Below are positions 62,800 through 64,000 of a stretch of DNA of 64,000 nt, piece after piece. The position numbers and the translations under genes are program-made. The notes beneath the pieces are model-generated. The model was not told the DNA's origin and made no database searches. It worked only from the letters and a program-made list of their open reading frames with translations. The DNA comes from G963674685 sp964591275 (lineage in GTDB: Bacteria > Lernaellota > Lernaellaia > JACKCT01). The stretch lies in assembly GCA_964591275.1 (NCBI GenBank), contig CAZQAE010000022.1:6855-70854 (forward strand). Direction: 5' to 3'. Each line of letters begins with the position of its first letter. The stretch's first letter is position 1.

Positions 62800-62958
62800 T
62801 CAACCTTCCCAGGTGCGCTGCGTCCCGATTTCGTCTAGATCCATATGAGCAAATTTATCCAGGGATTGCAACTTCAGCGGGACGTGGTCTTCCCGTAAAT
62901 GGTCCCCGTATTTCAGCGCCAGCGTCAGAAGATCGGCGGTCTTCAGTTCCGATATCCA
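62800..62958 (-). pseudogene. Short C-terminal gene fragment
   Basis: A minus-strand frame reads ISELKTADLLTLALKYGDHL and on to DLDEIGTQRTWEG and a stop at 62800. The composition looks protein-like, but there is no start codon before a stop codon at the left edge. I take it as a remnant of an unidentified gene. Confidence 0.3.
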
Positions 62959-62971
62959 TGATATTTACTAT

Positions 62972-63662
62972 TCACCCCAACTTCCCCTCCAGCTCCACAA
63001 TGATCTTGTCCAGCTGTTTCCTAGCCTTCTTAGCCGCCTCATAGGTGCTCTTCACATTCGTTTTTGACATTCCGAACAGGTTGCCCAAGTCCATTTCCAT
63101 AATGGCCTCAAAGGGATTCATGTACTTTTGGAAGCCTGAGCGAAGCAATTTCCTTTCCTTCTCACTCTCTATTGCGGCCAGGCCCCTTGGCTTGCTGTAG
63201 CCATCACTAACCAGGATAGCTTCAAACTGCCTGACTGAGAGCTTGTCCTTGCCAATCCGAAAGACATATTTCTTCTTTTCTTTAAGATCAGGCACTTTTA
63301 GGAGGTGAATTTTGTGCGTTGGAGTTAACTGTTCAAGCGCTTGAACAGTTCCAAGCTCCTCTTCCTGAACAGCCAGGTTAACGGCATTTGAAAGNNNNNN
63401 NNNNAGCGAGCTTCCTGAGAGAGATCCCTTTCCTGGGAGCCCTGTCATGGACTTTTTCAATGTCTCCATCAAAGAAAATCTTCAGCAGGTACCCGCCTAC
63501 CTCAATAAGAGAGCTGCTGGCATTGTCAATGCACTTGTTGACGAACTCAACAGCAGTGTTAAGGGCCATTAGTTCCTTTGGCGTCAGCCCCTCTTCCTTT
63601 TTGACGAGCGCCTCAGAAGTCATCTTTGCAACTTTCTTCTTCACACTGCCCTTTTTTGCCAC
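62972..63662 (-). CDS. ParB-like or phage/plasmid-type unknown protein, split by assembly gap
   Basis: The N-terminal piece starts at GTG 63662 behind a perfect AGGAGGTGA and reads MAKKGSVKKKVAKM, EFVNKCIDNASSSLIEVGGY, KGISLRKLA. After ten Ns (63395-63404) a second piece continues to 62972 with VQALEQLTPTHKIHLLKVPD, KDKLSVRQFEAILV and YEAAKKARKQLDKIIVELEG. The two are in different frames across the gap, which is expected if the gap length is not exactly ten. KAISLR-, TPTHK- and LSVRQ-type segments are reminiscent of ParB-like proteins (HTH followed by a Lys/Arg-rich linker), but this is uncertain. Confidence 0.55.
63395..63404. other. Assembly gap (ten Ns)
   Basis: Ten unknown bases inside the gene at 62972-63662. 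The real length is unknown, and sequences on either side may not be adjacent. Confidence 0.99.
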
Positions 63663-63689
63663 AGCTCACCTCCTTATTGATTAGATTGT

Positions 63690-63717
63690 TTTATTAAATC
63701 AGCTCTATGTCTGTCAA
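63690..63717 (-). promoter_or_regulatory. Probable sigma-70 promoter for the gap-split gene
   Basis: On the minus strand TTGACA (63717-63712) is a perfect -35 hexamer, followed after 15-16 bases by AATAAA/TAATAA as a -10-like element. The start codon at 63662 lies about 30 bases further with an ideal Shine-Dalgarno. Confidence 0.5.
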
Positions 63718-64000
63718 GAGGCGTTTTTGGAAAACCGATAAAAATGCTTTTAGCGAAATATGGGGGGGGGTATTTTTTCGCTAGCGCTTTGAATGAAACA
63801 GGATGACGTTGAGCTGCCAATCGCTAATTTGCAAATGGCTGACATCAAATAAATCTGAAGATATCGCCACGGCGTATAAAGCTAAAGCTCATCTTCATTT
63901 CAAACATATTCGTATTTCTTCTTATTGTTTCAGATCGCACAGGATTAAGCAGGTCACGAAGGACACCCATTCCTTTTTCTTCATGGATCAGCAGGATCAA
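63718..64000. other. Right-edge region without recognisable gene
   Basis: 283 bp including a G8 run near 63764. Frames are short and not supported. A gene may begin beyond the edge. Confidence 0.5.

Overview
The window looks like a piece of a draft (probably metagenome-assembled) chromosome from a Gram-negative bacterium: it carries lpxC, a FadL-type porin, a TolC/membrane-fusion/ABC export set and many lipoproteins. One run of ten Ns near the right end marks an assembly gap. The Dsr/Hme-like redox gene set, the CxxC-containing PAS kinase remnant and the abundance of secreted proteins with very long aspartate runs point to the broad deltaproteobacterial radiation or a related deep lineage. 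I cannot place it more finely from sequence alone.

Layout. 0-2.7 kb: 3' part of an LPP20-type lipoprotein gene and two decayed transposases (IS200-like and IS110-like), with a DnaA-box-like cluster between them. 2.8-12.5 kb: glycerate kinase, a DUF2804 protein, a CapA-like protein, a TPR protein, then a coupled pair on the minus strand (membrane-anchored PEP-synthase-like protein and a membrane protein with a formylglycine-generating-enzyme-like domain). 12.5-18.6 kb: a REP-associated transposase flanked by copies of a structured repeat that recurs as three 135-bp full copies, a large subtilase with an Asp-rich/CCGC tail, and a HicBA toxin-antitoxin pair. 18.8-23.1 kb: a 1087-residue MORN_2 lipoprotein with a long PTPE repeat, then mtnA. 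23.2-40 kb: a zone of secreted proteins (Asp-rich lipoproteins, sulfatase-like enzyme, two paralogous large secreted proteins, FadL porin, beta-helix protein) with several remnants, interrupted by an SDR gene and lpxC, the latter behind a near-perfect sigma-54 promoter. 40.2-47.1 kb: minus-strand housekeeping cluster (ribBA, ribH, nusB, M17-N-like, HAD phosphatase, phosphohexomutase; ltaE upstream). 47.3-51.9 kb: a Dsr/Hme/Tmc-like membrane redox operon in which several genes are broken. 52.1-59.7 kb: a MacAB-TolC-like export operon, a Spy-like periplasmic protein and an OmpR-type two-component system, apparently tied together by three copies of a 10-bp tandem operator. 59.7-64 kb: accessory, partly AT-rich DNA with an HsdR remnant, a GIY-YIG gene, a tmRNA-3'-end-like sequence and unknown genes.

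The most striking theme is cell-surface anchoring by aspartate-rich linkers. In six lipoproteins the Asp run lies at or shortly after the lipobox cysteine. In other secreted proteins the Asp run is at the C-terminus and ends in a dicysteine motif, CCG plus one residue. Two paralogous proteins in this window carry one version each, which suggests the two signals are interchangeable. The low-complexity DNA coding for the tails also appears at gene junctions and may be a recombination site. All coordinates, reading frames and motifs were read by eye; no database search was possible.
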